Notes: generated from the letters alone by a model not told the origin. Positions 44,547 through 54,976 are shown, counted from the first letter of the stretch. The stretch is DNA of 64,000 bases from DSVZ01 sp964568145 (GCA_964568145.1 CAZMOZ010000012.1:55319-119318), one strand, 5' to 3'. Numbers and translations: made by a program.

Positions 44547-45188
44547 CGCGGTCCCTCCAAGTGCGCTGCCGGCGCGGCCTGAGGTTCCGAGGCGTGTCCA
44601 AAAGCTTGACCCCGCGTGCCGGCGAGCTGGCGACCTGCCAGCGCATGGCCCGGGCGGGCCGTCGGGGATCGTCAAAAGATTGCGGGCGTGCTGCGGGGAA
44701 AATGGTCCGGCGAGTAGCTGACACCGAGGAGCCGTCGGCTTCGCCCGGCCGCGGCTGTGAGCGCCGTATCCGCCTGCGAAAGTTGGCTTGCATGTGGCGA
44801 CGCAGTACACCGGCGTGAACCAGCCACATTAGGCTGCAACGGTGCGGTGTCAAATGACGCTCATGTCGGGGAAGAAGCTGGGGCGCATCTCACCTTCGTG
44901 CCGCTGGCGGGCGGGCCGTCGTGGTCCCGGCAACCCCGCCTGGCGCCGGGCCGCGGGTGACCCGCCCGCCGAGACCGAGGTCTGCCGATCGCAGCCCCGA
45001 AAGGTCAGGGCTCGACGGAGTCTCGCCCCACCAAGGTAGTCGAGAGTTGAAAGTCGAAAGCCAGTATCCAGCGTCTGGCATCCGGCATCCGCTTTCAACG
45101 AACAACAAACAAGGAACCACGTACCAACTCCGCATTCCGCGTTCCGCATTGCGCGGCCGCGCGGTTGGCCACAAATTCCGGCCCCGCA
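44547..45188. other. Intergenic region of 640 bp between divergent genes
   Basis: It separates the divergently transcribed sigma-54 activator and the debranching enzyme, so both promoters must be here. Visible contents are the 25-bp repeat at 45008-45032 and a simple-repeat stretch at 45045-45170 (AACTCCGCATTCCGCGTTCC). No gene was supported. Confidence 0.45.
45008..45032. repeat. 25-bp imperfect palindromic repeat, copy 3 (inverted)
   Basis: GGGCTCGACGGAGTCTCGCC then CCACC: the exact reverse complement of the copy at 42226-42250. Confidence 0.85.
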
Positions 45189-48100
45189 ATGGGAGTGCGA
45201 TTGGTCCAGACGCCGGCGCCAGGCGACCGGCTGGTGCGCTTCGTCGGCGACCGGCTGCGTTTCACCTTGTATCAGGCGCGGCATCAGCCCTGGCCCGCCG
45301 GCTGGCGCGCCTGCCTGCGCACCAATCTCGGCCGCGGCGCCGTGCTGGGGGGGGAACTGCTCACCGCCGTCGAGCGCCGCAAGCCGCCCACGTTGTGCGC
45401 CTGGCGCGACATCCCGATGCGCCGCGAAGGCGATGTCTGGGTGCTCGACCTGCCGCTGGCCGAGGTGGGCTATTTCCGCGCCAAGGCTTGTGCCGTGGAC
45501 GAGCATGGCTGGCTGCACTGGCCCGAGGGGCCGGACTTCGGCGTGAACGTCCAGCCCGCCTGGTGCCGCACGGCGAACACAATTTACTGCGCCTTCCCGC
45601 GCCTGTTCGGGCCGACGAAGACCGCGCGCACCACCGAACCCCCGCCGCACGCGGCGGAAATCCAGGCGCTGGACCAGGCGGGATTCACAGTCATCCCGCC
45701 GTCGGGCAAGCTCCGCGACCTGGTCCGCGAGCTGCCGCACATCTTCGACACCCTGGGCTGCCGCATTCTGCATCTGCTGCCGGTCAATCCCACGCCCACC
45801 ACGTACGCGCGCTTCGGGCGCTTCGGCAGTCCATACGCCGCGCAGGATTTCCTGGCCGTGGACCCGGCGCTGGTCGAGTTCGACGAGCGCACCACCGGCG
45901 TGGACCAGTTCCGTGAACTGGCCTGGGCGGTACACGCGTACGGCGGCCGGCTCATCCTCGACCTGGCGATCAACCACACCGGCTGGGGCTCGACGCTGCA
46001 GGAGCGCCACCCCGAATGGTTCGTGCGGCGCGACGGCAAGTTCGTCAATCCCGGCGCCTGGGACGTGATCTGGGAGGACCTGGTGGAACTGGACCACCGC
46101 CACGCCGCGCTGCGCCGCGAACTGGGTGAGGTGTTCGTGGAATGGTGCCGCCGGGGCGTGGACGGCTTCCGCTGTGACGCCGGCTACAAGGTGCCGCTGC
46201 TGGTCTGGCAATATCTCATCGCGCGCGTGCGCCGCGAGTTCCCGGACACGGTCTTTTTGCTCGAAGGCCTGGGCGGGCCCTGGGAAACCACCGAGGCGTT
46301 GCTCACCGACGGCGGGATGCAATGGGCCTACTCGGAGCTGTTCCAGAACTACGAGGGCCACAAGGTTGCGGGGTACCTGGACTACGCCTTGCGCCAGAGC
46401 GAGCGGGCGGGCCTGTACGTCCATTACAGCGAGACCCACGACAACCCGCGTCTGGCCGCGCGCGGCCGGGCGTGGTCGCTGCTGCGCAACCGGCTGTGCG
46501 CGCTCGCCAGCGTCTCCGGCGGCTTCGGTTTCACCTGCGGCGTGGAATGGCTGGCCGCCGAGCGGGTGAACGTGCATGAAAGCCGCGGCCTGGCCTGGGG
46601 TAACCCGGACAACCTCGTGTCCGAACTCGGCCGGCTCAACCGCCTGCTGGCCGACCATCCGTGCTTCTTTGACGGCGCGCGCCTCACGCGGCTCAGCCCG
46701 GCGCATGCGCCGGTGTACGCGCTGCTCCGCGAATCGGCCGACGGCCGCGACGCCGTGCTGGTGCTGGTGAACACCGATCCCGACCACCCGCACACCTGTC
46801 GCGTGGAGGACGGGGCGCTGGCGCACGCGCGGCTGCGCTTCGATGGCAGCAACGGTTCCGCGCCGGTGGATTTGCTCGGGCAACCTTTGCCACAGGCCCA
46901 GCCGGAGCCCGTCCAGGCCATCCGGTTCACCCTGCCGCCCGGCGGCGCTTACTGCCTGGCCGCCACGCCCGGACCGCAAGGCCTGTCGGGCGACGCGTAT
47001 CGCCGACGCCGCGCGCTGGAAGCGCTCGCCTTGCAAGCGCTGAGCCTGCACCTGCCGCTCGAACAACTCGGCCAGGTGGACCTCATGCCGCTCGCGGAAC
47101 GGGTGGCGGGCGATCCCGCGGGTTTCCTCGCCGCCGTGGCCGCGTTGCCCGCGGACATCGCGCCGGACCGCGTCCAGGCCACGCTGGCCGGACCGTCCAC
47201 TAGCGGGCTAGGCGTGGTCGAATGGCGGCAGCCGGATTGCCGCCGTGTGGTGCCGGTGCCGCCCGGGCACTGGCTGCTGATACGGGACGCCGCGCCGTTT
47301 CGCGCCGCGCTGGCGATGGCCGGCGCGCCCGGCGCCATGCACGCCGCGTCCACATCCGTTCTGGACGGGCACGTGGCGATCTTTACGCCGCGCCACGAGG
47401 CGGCGGACGCCACGCTGACCCTGGAGCGATATGACGCCGGCGAACGGCAGCTTCAAGGCGCGCTGCGCTTCCTCGCGGCGGAACCCGCGCTGGAGAAGCC
47501 GCCGCCGGGCGCGGGGCATGTGTTGCTCACCAATGGTCGCGGCGGCATGGCGCGGCTGGCGGTGAACTTCGGCGCCATCGAATCCAAGTACGACTGCCTG
47601 CTGGGCGCGAACCTCCACCCCGAGGTGCCGGTGGACCGCCACATCTTCGCCAAGCGCGCCCGCCTCTGGGCGAACGCGGACGGCTTCCTGTCACCGCTCA
47701 ACGCGGACAACCTGCTGGACTTCGCCGCCGGGCCGCCCGCGCGCTGGCGGTTTCTCGCCCATGCCGGCGACGGCCGCGGCGCGGAAATCCGGATGGCAGC
47801 GGCCATGCTGCCCGGCCGCAACACCACGGTGCTGCGGCTCTTCCGGCCTCCCACGCCGCCGCCGGAAGGCCGGGACCTGCCGCCGGGCGCGGACGTGCGC
47901 CTGACCGTGCGCGTGGACATCGAAGACCGGAATTTCCACCACGAGACTAGGCACAACAGCGGGGCGGAGCATCATTTCCGCAGCCACACGCACCGCCTCT
48001 CCGGCCGCGTCGGCTTCGCGTTTACACCCGCGCCCACCCGCCAGTTACGCGTCTGGGCGACGGCCGGTCGCTATCACGACCAGCCGGAATGGACGTTCAA

Positions 48101-49658
48101 CATCGCGCATCCGGTCGAGCGGAGCCGCGGTCAGGAAGGCAGCGGCGACGCGTTCAGCCCCGGCTGGTTTGAGCTGCCGCTGCCCAAGGGCGCGGCGATG
48201 GATCTGTTCGTCTCGGCTGACGCGGACGAGCCCGGCACGGACGTAGTCACGCGCGCCTTTGCTGAAATCCCGGCCGCGCGTGGCAACGATCAAGAGGCCG
48301 CGGCGGCTGATTCCGCGCAGGAACACCGCCGTTGCGGTCGTGAGACCGCGGCGGCCGACTTCGCGCAGGCGCTACGGACCGCCTTGGACGCTTTTGTGGC
48401 GCGGCGCGGCAGCGCGCGCACGGTGATCGCCGGCTACCCGTGGTTTCTCGACTGGGGCCGTGATTCGTTGATCGCCTGCCGCGGGTTGCTGGCGGCCGGC
48501 CGCGCGGACGATGTCCGGCAGATTCTGCTGACCTTCGCCCGTCTCGAGCGCGACGGCACGCTGCCCAACTCGCTGCACGGCGAGGACACCTCCAACCGCG
48601 ACACCTCGGACGCGCCGCTGTGGTTTGGCCTGGTGTGCGACGAATTTCTGGAACGGCTGCCGGACGCGGAGGCCCGTCGCGCGTTCCTGACCACAGCCGT
48701 GGACGAGGCCGGACGCGACTTCGCCGCGGTGTTGCGGTCCATCGCCGCCGGCTACCTGCGCGGCACGCCGAACGGCATTCGCGCGGATGCCGCGTCCGCG
48801 CTGGTGTTCAGCCCCGGCCATTTCACCTGGATGGACACGAACCATCCCGCCGGCACGCCGCGCGAGGGTTATCCGGTGGAAATCCAGGCGCTCTGGATCC
48901 GCCTGCTGCGCCTGCTGGAGCGCCTCGGCGCGCCGCCGGTGGACACGGCATGGGGCGAACTCGCCGCGCGCGCGGCCGCCAGCATCGAGCAACTCTTCTG
49001 GCTCGAAACGCCAGGCTGGTACGCGGACGTGCTGCTGGCCCGGCCCGGCCAGCCCGCCGCCACTGCCCTGCCCCAGGACGCGCTGCGCAGCAACGCGCTG
49101 TTGCTGGTGGCACTGGGCATCGTGGCCGGACCGCGCGCCCGGCGCCTGGTGGAGGCGGCGCGCCGCTGGCTGGTGGTGCCCGGCGCGTTGCGGTCGCTCG
49201 CGCCGCTGCCCGTGAACCCGCCGCTGGAAATCCGGGGCCGCGGCGGCGAATTGCTGAACGACCCGCGTCATCCGTACTGGGGCCGGTACGAAGGCGACGA
49301 GGACACCCGCCGCAAGCCGGCCTACCACAACGGCACGGCGTGGACCTGGACGTTCCCGCATTTCTGCGAGGCGCTGGCGCGGGCGTGGGACTTCGCGCCG
49401 GCGGCGGTCGCGGCCGCGCGGGCTTGTCTGGGCAGCGCCACCCGCCTGCTCAGCGAGGGCTGCATCGGCCATCTGCCCGAGATCGTGGACGGCGACGCGC
49501 CGCACACCCAACGCGGCTGCGACGCCCAGGCCTGGGGCGTGACGGAGACATTGCGGGTCTGGGAACTGCTGCGCGAACCGCCGAAGGCCCCGGCGGAACC
49601 GCCATCCGAGGCAAGCGTCTTGAAGCCCGACTCTGAGGCTGCCGCTGTGCAGCCGTAG
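45189..49658 (+). CDS. Glycogen debranching enzyme: GH13 amylase domain fused to GH133 amylo-1,6-glucosidase
   Basis: A 1489-residue bifunctional enzyme. The first half is a GH13 alpha-amylase-type barrel (FGRFGSPYAAQDFLAVDPAL, LAINHTG, nucleophile Asp in DGFRCDAGYKV, acid Glu in FLLEGLGGPW, and SETHDNPR). The last third is the (alpha/alpha)6 GH133 domain of debranching enzymes (TVIAGYPWFLDWGRDSLIAC, NSLHGEDTSNRDTSDAPLWF, FTWMDTNHPAGTPREGYPVE). This pairs a transferase-like and a 1,6-glucosidase activity to remove glycogen branches. There is no signal peptide, so it is cytoplasmic. A short direct duplication (EAAAADSAQ / ETAAADFAQ) lies just before the GH133 domain. The ATG at 45189 is preferred over a TTG at 45165. 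Confidence 0.9.
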   Translation: MGVRLVQTPAPGDRLVRFVGDRLRFTLYQARHQPWPAGWRACLRTNLGRGAVLGGELLTAVERRKPPTLCAWRDIPMRREGDVWVLDLPLAEVGYFRAKACAVDEHGWLHWPEGPDFGVNVQPAWCRTANTIYCAFPRLFGPTKTARTTEPPPHAAEIQALDQAGFTVIPPSGKLRDLVRELPHIFDTLGCRILHLLPVNPTPTTYARFGRFGSPYAAQDFLAVDPALVEFDERTTGVDQFRELAWAVHAYGGRLILDLAINHTGWGSTLQERHPEWFVRRDGKFVNPGAWDVIWEDLVELDHRHAALRRELGEVFVEWCRRGVDGFRCDAGYKVPLLVWQYLIARVRREFPDTVFLLEGLGGPWETTEALLTDGGMQWAYSELFQNYEGHKVAGYLDYALRQSERAGLYVHYSETHDNPRLAARGRAWSLLRNRLCALASVSGGFGFTCGVEWLAAERVNVHESRGLAWGNPDNLVSELGRLNRLLADHPCFFDGARLTRLSPAHAPVYALLRESADGRDAVLVLVNTDPDHPHTCRVEDGALAHARLRFDGSNGSAPVDLLGQPLPQAQPEPVQAIRFTLPPGGAYCLAATPGPQGLSGDAYRRRRALEALALQALSLHLPLEQLGQVDLMPLAERVAGDPAGFLAAVAALPADIAPDRVQATLAGPSTSGLGVVEWRQPDCRRVVPVPPGHWLLIRDAAPFRAALAMAGAPGAMHAASTSVLDGHVAIFTPRHEAADATLTLERYDAGERQLQGALRFLAAEPALEKPPPGAGHVLLTNGRGGMARLAVNFGAIESKYDCLLGANLHPEVPVDRHIFAKRARLWANADGFLSPLNADNLLDFAAGPPARWRFLAHAGDGRGAEIRMAAAMLPGRNTTVLRLFRPPTPPPEGRDLPPGADVRLTVRVDIEDRNFHHETRHNSGAEHHFRSHTHRLSGRVGFAFTPAPTRQLRVWATAGRYHDQPEWTFNIAHPVERSRGQEGSGDAFSPGWFELPLPKGAAMDLFVSADADEPGTDVVTRAFAEIPAARGNDQEAAAADSAQEHRRCGRETAAADFAQALRTALDAFVARRGSARTVIAGYPWFLDWGRDSLIACRGLLAAGRADDVRQILLTFARLERDGTLPNSLHGEDTSNRDTSDAPLWFGLVCDEFLERLPDAEARRAFLTTAVDEAGRDFAAVLRSIAAGYLRGTPNGIRADAASALVFSPGHFTWMDTNHPAGTPREGYPVEIQALWIRLLRLLERLGAPPVDTAWGELAARAAASIEQLFWLETPGWYADVLLARPGQPAATALPQDALRSNALLLVALGIVAGPRARRLVEAARRWLVVPGALRSLAPLPVNPPLEIRGRGGELLNDPRHPYWGRYEGDEDTRRKPAYHNGTAWTWTFPHFCEALARAWDFAPAAVAAARACLGSATRLLSEGCIGHLPEIVDGDAPHTQRGCDAQAWGVTETLRVWELLREPPKAPAEPPSEASVLKPDSEAAAVQP

Positions 49659-50170
49659 CCGCCGCCTTCAGCCTGCGCGGGCAAGCCACGGCCAGAAGCG
49701 CTGGCCGCAAAAAGGCGCAGAAAGCGCAAAGTCCAGTTCCCAAGACTTCTGCGCCTTCCGCGCCTCCTGGCGGCTTATCCCCACGTGCTCGCACCGCCTG
49801 ACCGAAAGCCTGCGCAGGCCGCGAAAATCTACCGGTCTTCCCCTCAACCTGCTTTTGTGATGGTGGGAAAGGAGAATTGTTCTCCGCCTCCGGAGCAAGC
49901 CCAGTGGTGGGATCGGCGGAGAAACGCCAGAGGCTGTAAGGAACACTCCCAGGGCGGCGCGGGCGGTTCCCTCTCCCTGAGGAAGAGGGAGACCGTGCTC
50001 CGCTTTTCGTGAAAGTCTGCGGCGGTTGGCGGGACGCTGCGCTACGGCCAGCCCCGGCTTTCGGGTTGAGCGGCTTTGGCTGCGGCTCTCCGCCACGCCG
50101 GGTTCGCTCGTGGCTGGCCTGGCCGCCCTTGGGCTGGCGCGGGGCGACTCCCGCGCGTACGTTCGGCCTC
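49659..50170. other. Intergenic region made mostly of repeats
   Basis: Contains AAAAAGGCGCAGAAAGCGCA with a partial inverted partner (TTCTGCGCCTTCCGCGCCTC) at about 49707-49772, a hairpin CTCCCT-gaggaag-AGGGAG near 49973-49991, and a decayed copy of the 60-bp family at 50018-50070. No gene supported. Confidence 0.5.
50018..50070. repeat. Dispersed palindromic repeat (60-bp family), decayed copy D
   Basis: GGCGGGACGCTGCGCTACGG followed by CCAGCCCCGGCTTTCGGG matches the right two-thirds of the family, as in 11181-11240, with a damaged left arm. Confidence 0.55.
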
Positions 50171-51112
50171 ATGCGCATCGGGATGCTGACCACCGCGACC
50201 CCGCAGGACCTCGACCACGTGGCCCGTCTGGGCCTGCGGTGCTGGCAATGGATGCGGTTCGCCGACAGCCCGGCCGGCCCGGACCACGCGGATTGGAAGC
50301 CGTTCGCCGAGCACATAGCCGCCGAATCCGCGGCGCGCGGCCTGCGCCTGTCAGCCATTGGCGCGTTGTACGCCAACCCGCTCGATCCGCCGCAGACCGA
50401 GCGCGCCCGCGCCGTCTTCCAGCGCGCGATCGCCGTGGCCGCGCACTTGGGCGTGAAGACCGTGTCCGGCTTCGCCGGCGGCGTGATCCGCTTCCAGCCG
50501 AATCCGCGCGGCGGAAATCTGGTGCAGGAGCCGTTTGAGGATCATCTGCCCGCCTTGCTCGCCTTCTGGGAGCCGCTGGCCCGGCTGGCCGCCGACCACG
50601 GCGTGCGCCTCGCGTTCGAGCCGTGTCCGCAAGGGCCGTGGCATCTGCCCGTGATGGGCTACAACGCCCTCGGCCGGCCGGCCCTGTGGGAGCGGCTCTT
50701 CGACGCGACGCGCTGCGAAAACTTGGGCCTGGAGTGGGACCCCAGCCACCTGATCTGCCAGTTCATTGACCCGGTGGCGAACCTTCGACGGTTCGGCGCG
50801 CGCGTGTTTCACGTCCACGCCAAGGACGCATACGTCAATCGCACCCTGCTGGCGGCCTATGGTCCGTGCCATCCCGGCGTGGCGGAGCACCGCTTCCCCG
50901 GACTGGGGGAGGCGGACTGGGCGCAGATCATCCACACGTTGCTGCGGCTCGGCTACGACTCCGACCTGAACATCGAAGGCTGGCACGACCCGGTGTACCG
51001 CGACCACGGCGCCGAGGCGGGCGACGCCCTGGCGGGTGAGAAGCTCGAAGACGCCGGCCTGTTGATCGCCCGGCGCACGCTCGAGCAGTACATGCCGGCG
51101 GAGGCGGCGTAG
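50171..51112 (+). CDS. Sugar phosphate isomerase/epimerase-like TIM-barrel protein
   Basis: A 313-residue protein of the xylose isomerase-like AP-endonuclease-2 superfamily. Metal-site blocks: VRLAFEPCPQGPWHLP (Glu), NLGLEWDPSHLICQ (Asp/His), ARVFHVHAKDAYV (His) and SDLNIEGWHDPVY (Glu). Members interconvert sugars or inositols. The ATG at 50171 begins the barrel; upstream in-frame sequence is repeat DNA. A small conserved gene follows 68 bp later on the same strand. Confidence 0.88.
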   Translation: MRIGMLTTATPQDLDHVARLGLRCWQWMRFADSPAGPDHADWKPFAEHIAAESAARGLRLSAIGALYANPLDPPQTERARAVFQRAIAVAAHLGVKTVSGFAGGVIRFQPNPRGGNLVQEPFEDHLPALLAFWEPLARLAADHGVRLAFEPCPQGPWHLPVMGYNALGRPALWERLFDATRCENLGLEWDPSHLICQFIDPVANLRRFGARVFHVHAKDAYVNRTLLAAYGPCHPGVAEHRFPGLGEADWAQIIHTLLRLGYDSDLNIEGWHDPVYRDHGAEAGDALAGEKLEDAGLLIARRTLEQYMPAEAA

Positions 51113-51180
51113 CGTAGCTGCTCGGGCCGTTTGCTGGACAAACCCCTTGCCTGCCCGGCAGACCAAGGCAAGGTACTTCC

Positions 51181-51408
51181 ATGAACCGACGGCAAATCGA
51201 GTCGGCGGTCGCGAGCGGGATTCCCTTCACGTTGCACATGGCCGACGGCCGGGAATACACGGTGCCGCACCGGGATTACATCTGGCTGCCGCCCAATGCG
51301 TCGTACGTGATTGTTCACGAGGACGACGGCCACTTCACCGTGCTGCCGCTGTTGGCGATGACAGGGCTGCGATCGAAAGTGTCAGAAACCGGCGTGAAAG
51401 GCGAGTGA
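51181..51408 (+). CDS. Small conserved protein of unknown function
   Basis: A 75-residue soluble protein: RQIESAVASGIPFTLHMADG, REYTVPHRDYIWLPPNASYV and FTVLPLLAMTGL. The pattern (short helix, then four or five beta strands) recurs in small verrucomicrobial and planctomycete proteins I recall, always without known function. It is on the same strand as the isomerase-like gene upstream and converges on cusA. Confidence 0.7.
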   Translation: MNRRQIESAVASGIPFTLHMADGREYTVPHRDYIWLPPNASYVIVHEDDGHFTVLPLLAMTGLRSKVSETGVKGE

Positions 51409-51492
51409 GTGCGGCGAAACCAGCCACCCGGATACGCGGACAATGCCGGACAGTGCGAGGCAGCCGGCAAGAAGCGCGTGCGCAACGCGTAG

Positions 51493-54400
51493 CTACTGTC
51501 CGGCATTCGCGGCGTGCTGCTGCTTTTCCCACTCGGCAAACTGGGCGCTGAGTTCCTCCCACTTCTTGCGCGGCGGGCGCGGGCCCTTGACCCACTCGAC
51601 CTGCCGCCCGCGCCACAGGCTGTAGATGGCCGGCACGATCTCGAGCGTCAGGACGGTGCTGGTGACCAGGCCGCCGATCATCGGCGCGGCGATGCGCTGG
51701 ATGGCTTCGGCGCCGGCGCCGTGCGCCCACAACGCGGGCAGCAGGCCCAGCGTGATCATGGCCACGGTCATGAGCTTCGGGCGGACGCGCTGCACCGCGC
51801 CGTAGGTGATGGCCTCAAAGAGGTCGTGCTGCGTCTTCATACGGCCGGCGCGCTGCCAGGCGTGGAAAGCCTCGTCGAGGTAGATGATCATCACCGTGCC
51901 CGTCTGTGCGGCCAAGCCGGCGAGCGCGATGATGCCCACCCAGACGGCGATGCTCAGGTTGTAGTCCAGCAGCCAGAGCAGCCAGATGCTGCCGGTCATG
52001 GCGAACGGGATGGAGAGCAGGATGATGAACGTCTCGGCCACGCTTTTGAAATTCAGGTACAGCAGCACGAAGATGATCGCCAGCGTGACGGGCACCACCA
52101 CCCGGAGCCGGTCGCGCACGCGGAGCATGTGCTCGTACTGACCGGACCATTCCAGGCGGTAGCCGGCCGGCAACAGGCCGGCCTTCTCGATCTTCTCCGC
52201 GACCGCCTGTTTGGCTTCCTCGACGTACCCGCCGATGTCGCGTCCGGCCATATCCACGTACACCCAACCTGTGAGGGCGCCGTCCTCGTTGCGAATGACC
52301 GGCGGGCCGGTGGTGACGCGGATTTCAGCCAGTTGACCCAGCGGAATCTGGCGCACGTTTTGCGCTGAGCCGGCGAGCCGGCGAGCCGGCGAACCGGCGC
52401 CATCGCTCATCGCCGCTTCACCGTTTCCCCGATTCCCCGCTTCGTTCATCCCGCCGCCCATGACCGGCACGAGCACGCGCCCCAGCTTGTCCGCGTCGTC
52501 GCGCAGTTCGCGGCTGTAGCGGACGTTGATCGAGTACCGCTCGCGGCCTTCGATGGTGCGGTCAATGGCCATGCCGCCGATGGCGGTCTCGACCAGCATG
52601 AGCACGTCCTCGACGTTCAGGCCGTAGCGGGCGATGGCCGCGCGGTCGGGGATGATGTCCAGATAATAGCCGCCGGTGGTGCGCTCGGCATAGACGCTGC
52701 GCGTGCCGGGCACTTGGCGGATGACGGACTCGAGATGCTCGCCCAGCTTGTTGATCTCGGCCAGGTCCGGGCCGAAGATTTTGACGCCGATGGGCGTGCG
52801 GATGCCGGTGGTGAGCATGTCAATGCGCGCTTTGATGGGCATGGTCCAGGCGTTGACCTGGCCGGGAATCTGCAACGCCCCGTCCATTTCGGTGATGAGT
52901 TCGTCCCAGGTGATCGGCCGCACGTCGGGCCAGATTTTGCGCAAGCCCTTTTGCAGCCACTCCGGCGCCCAACCTGAATACCAGCGCGGCCGCGGCACGC
53001 TGCGCCACTTGTCTTCGGGCTTGAGCACCACCACCGTCTCGAACATCTCCAGCGGCGCGGGGTCGGTGGAGGTTTCGGAGCGGCCAGCCTTGCCGTGGAC
53101 AGTCATGACCTCGGGGAATTGTTTGAGGATGCGGTCCTGTATCTGCATCAGCCGCGTGGCCTCGCTGATGGACATGGTGGGCAGCGAGGTGGGCATGTAG
53201 AGAATGGTGCCCTCGTTCAGCGGCGGCATGAACTCCGAGCCAAGCTGCCGGTAAATCGGCCACGCTGAACCGACGGCGACGACGGCCAGTGCGATGGAAA
53301 GCAATCGCCGCCGCATCAACAGGCTCACCCACGGGTAGTACAGCCGGTGCAGGATGCGGCTGATGGGATGCTTGTGCTCGGGAATGACCTTCGCGGCGGT
53401 CATCAGGACGATGAGCGCCGGCCCCAGGGTCACGGACAGGAAGGCGGCCCAGGCCATGGTGAAGGTCTTGGTGAAGGCCAGGGGCTTGAAGAGCCGGCCT
53501 TCCTGCGATTCCAGCGTGAACACCGGCATGAAGCTCACCGTGATGACCAGCAGGGCGAAGAACAGCGGTTTGCCGAGCTGTTGGCAGGCGCGGATGATGA
53601 TTTCCTGCTTCTGCCGGCGGTTCAGTCCCGGCGGCGCGTGCTCGAGGTGTTTGTGGACGTTCTCCACCATCACCACCGCCTCGTCGCAGATGGCGCCGAT
53701 GGCGATGGCGATGCCGGCCAGCGACATGATGTTCGCCGTCAGCCCCATGTAGTACATCGGGATGAAGGCGAGCGCGACCGCGATGGGCAGGGTGACGATG
53801 ACCCGCAGCGCGCCGCCGAAATCGAGCAGGAACACGATCACGATGATCGAGACGATGATGGATTCCTCGATGATCGTGCGCGTCAGCGTCTGGATGGAGC
53901 GGTTGATGAGGTCCGAACGGTCGTAGGTGGTCAGGATTTCGACGCCTTCGGGCAGCGAGGGCTTGACCTCTTCGAGCTTGGCCTTGATGCGGTGAATGAC
54001 CTGCAGGACGTTCTGCCCGAAGCGCACCACCACGATGCCGCCGACGGTTTCGCCTTCGCCGTTCAACTCGCCCGCGCCGCGGCGCATCTCCGGCCCGAGC
54101 GTGATGTTCCGGGCCACGTCGCGGAGCAGGATGGGCGTGCCGTTGGCGTCGGCGCCCACGACGACCAGGCGCAGGTCTTCCAGCGACTTGATGTAGCCCC
54201 GGCCCCGCACCAGGTAGGTCGTGCCGTAGCGGTCCAGCTCGCGGCCGCCCACGTCGTTATTGGCGCTGCGGATCGCCGAAACGACCGTGCTGAGTGGGAT
54301 GTTGTAGGCGAGCAGCTTGTTCGGGTCCACCTCGACCTGGTACTGCTTTTCGAAGCCGCCGAACGTCGCCACCTCGGCCACGCCCTCCACGCTTTGCAGC

Positions 54401-54942
54401 CAGTAGCGCAGATGCCAGTCCTGAAAGGAGCGCAGGTCGGCCAGGTCATGCTTCCCGCTCTTGTCCACCAGCGCGTACTGGAAGCCCCACCCCACGCCGG
54501 TGGCGTCCGGGCCGAGCGTAGGCGTCACGCCGGGCGGGAGGTTGCCGGTGAGGCCCTGCATGTACTCGAGCACGCGCGAGCGCGCCCAGTAGATGTCGGT
54601 GCCGTCGTCGAAGATGGCATAGACGAACGAGTAGCCGAAGAACGAGTAGCCGCGCACCACCTTGACCTTGGGTGCGGAGATCAGCTTGGTGACAATCGGA
54701 TAAGTGATCTGGTCCTCGACCAGGTTCGGGCTGCGGCCTTCCCACTGGGTGAAGACGATGACCTGCACGTCGGACAGGTCGGGGATGGCGTCGAGCGGCG
54801 TGTTGCGCATGGTATAGACGCCGCCGAGCACCAGCGCGCCGACCAGCAGAAAGACCATGAACTTGTTGCGCGCGCTCCACTCGATGATGCGCTCGATGAG
54901 GCTGTCCCGGTGAGCCTCGGGTACGGGTGCGGAGTCGCTCAT
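51493..54942 (-). CDS. cusA: CusA-type heavy-metal RND efflux transporter
   Basis: A 1149-residue inner-membrane pump (usual size about 1040). Heavy-metal RND marks: NTPLDAIPDLSDVQVIVFTQ near the N-terminus and GAICDEAVVMVENVHK in TM4 (Asp for proton relay). The three Met of the Cu/Ag site are present in MPTSLPTMSISEA, DPAPLEMFETV and KARIDMLTTGI, which argues for copper/silver. Between VPVMGG and IPLGQLAEI an extra segment (SPARRLAGSAQNV and flank) comes from palindromic GCCGGCGA repeat DNA at 52370-52402. It is the last gene of a cusCBA-order operon, separated from cusB by repeat sequence. Confidence 0.95.
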   Translation of the reverse strand: MSDSAPVPEAHRDSLIERIIEWSARNKFMVFLLVGALVLGGVYTMRNTPLDAIPDLSDVQVIVFTQWEGRSPNLVEDQITYPIVTKLISAPKVKVVRGYSFFGYSFVYAIFDDGTDIYWARSRVLEYMQGLTGNLPPGVTPTLGPDATGVGWGFQYALVDKSGKHDLADLRSFQDWHLRYWLQSVEGVAEVATFGGFEKQYQVEVDPNKLLAYNIPLSTVVSAIRSANNDVGGRELDRYGTTYLVRGRGYIKSLEDLRLVVVGADANGTPILLRDVARNITLGPEMRRGAGELNGEGETVGGIVVVRFGQNVLQVIHRIKAKLEEVKPSLPEGVEILTTYDRSDLINRSIQTLTRTIIEESIIVSIIVIVFLLDFGGALRVIVTLPIAVALAFIPMYYMGLTANIMSLAGIAIAIGAICDEAVVMVENVHKHLEHAPPGLNRRQKQEIIIRACQQLGKPLFFALLVITVSFMPVFTLESQEGRLFKPLAFTKTFTMAWAAFLSVTLGPALIVLMTAAKVIPEHKHPISRILHRLYYPWVSLLMRRRLLSIALAVVAVGSAWPIYRQLGSEFMPPLNEGTILYMPTSLPTMSISEATRLMQIQDRILKQFPEVMTVHGKAGRSETSTDPAPLEMFETVVVLKPEDKWRSVPRPRWYSGWAPEWLQKGLRKIWPDVRPITWDELITEMDGALQIPGQVNAWTMPIKARIDMLTTGIRTPIGVKIFGPDLAEINKLGEHLESVIRQVPGTRSVYAERTTGGYYLDIIPDRAAIARYGLNVEDVLMLVETAIGGMAIDRTIEGRERYSINVRYSRELRDDADKLGRVLVPVMGGGMNEAGNRGNGEAAMSDGAGSPARRLAGSAQNVRQIPLGQLAEIRVTTGPPVIRNEDGALTGWVYVDMAGRDIGGYVEEAKQAVAEKIEKAGLLPAGYRLEWSGQYEHMLRVRDRLRVVVPVTLAIIFVLLYLNFKSVAETFIILLSIPFAMTGSIWLLWLLDYNLSIAVWVGIIALAGLAAQTGTVMIIYLDEAFHAWQRAGRMKTQHDLFEAITYGAVQRVRPKLMTVAMITLGLLPALWAHGAGAEAIQRIAAPMIGGLVTSTVLTLEIVPAIYSLWRGRQVEWVKGPRPPRKKWEELSAQFAEWEKQQHAANAGQ

Positions 54943-54976
54943 AGCGGTGGCAGAAACGAGGAATGAGGAAAGTTCT

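Noticed and set aside
44547..45188. A sigma-54 promoter for the activator gene or the debranching enzyme gene
   Set aside because: No TGGCAC-N5-TTGC match was found on either strand by eye.
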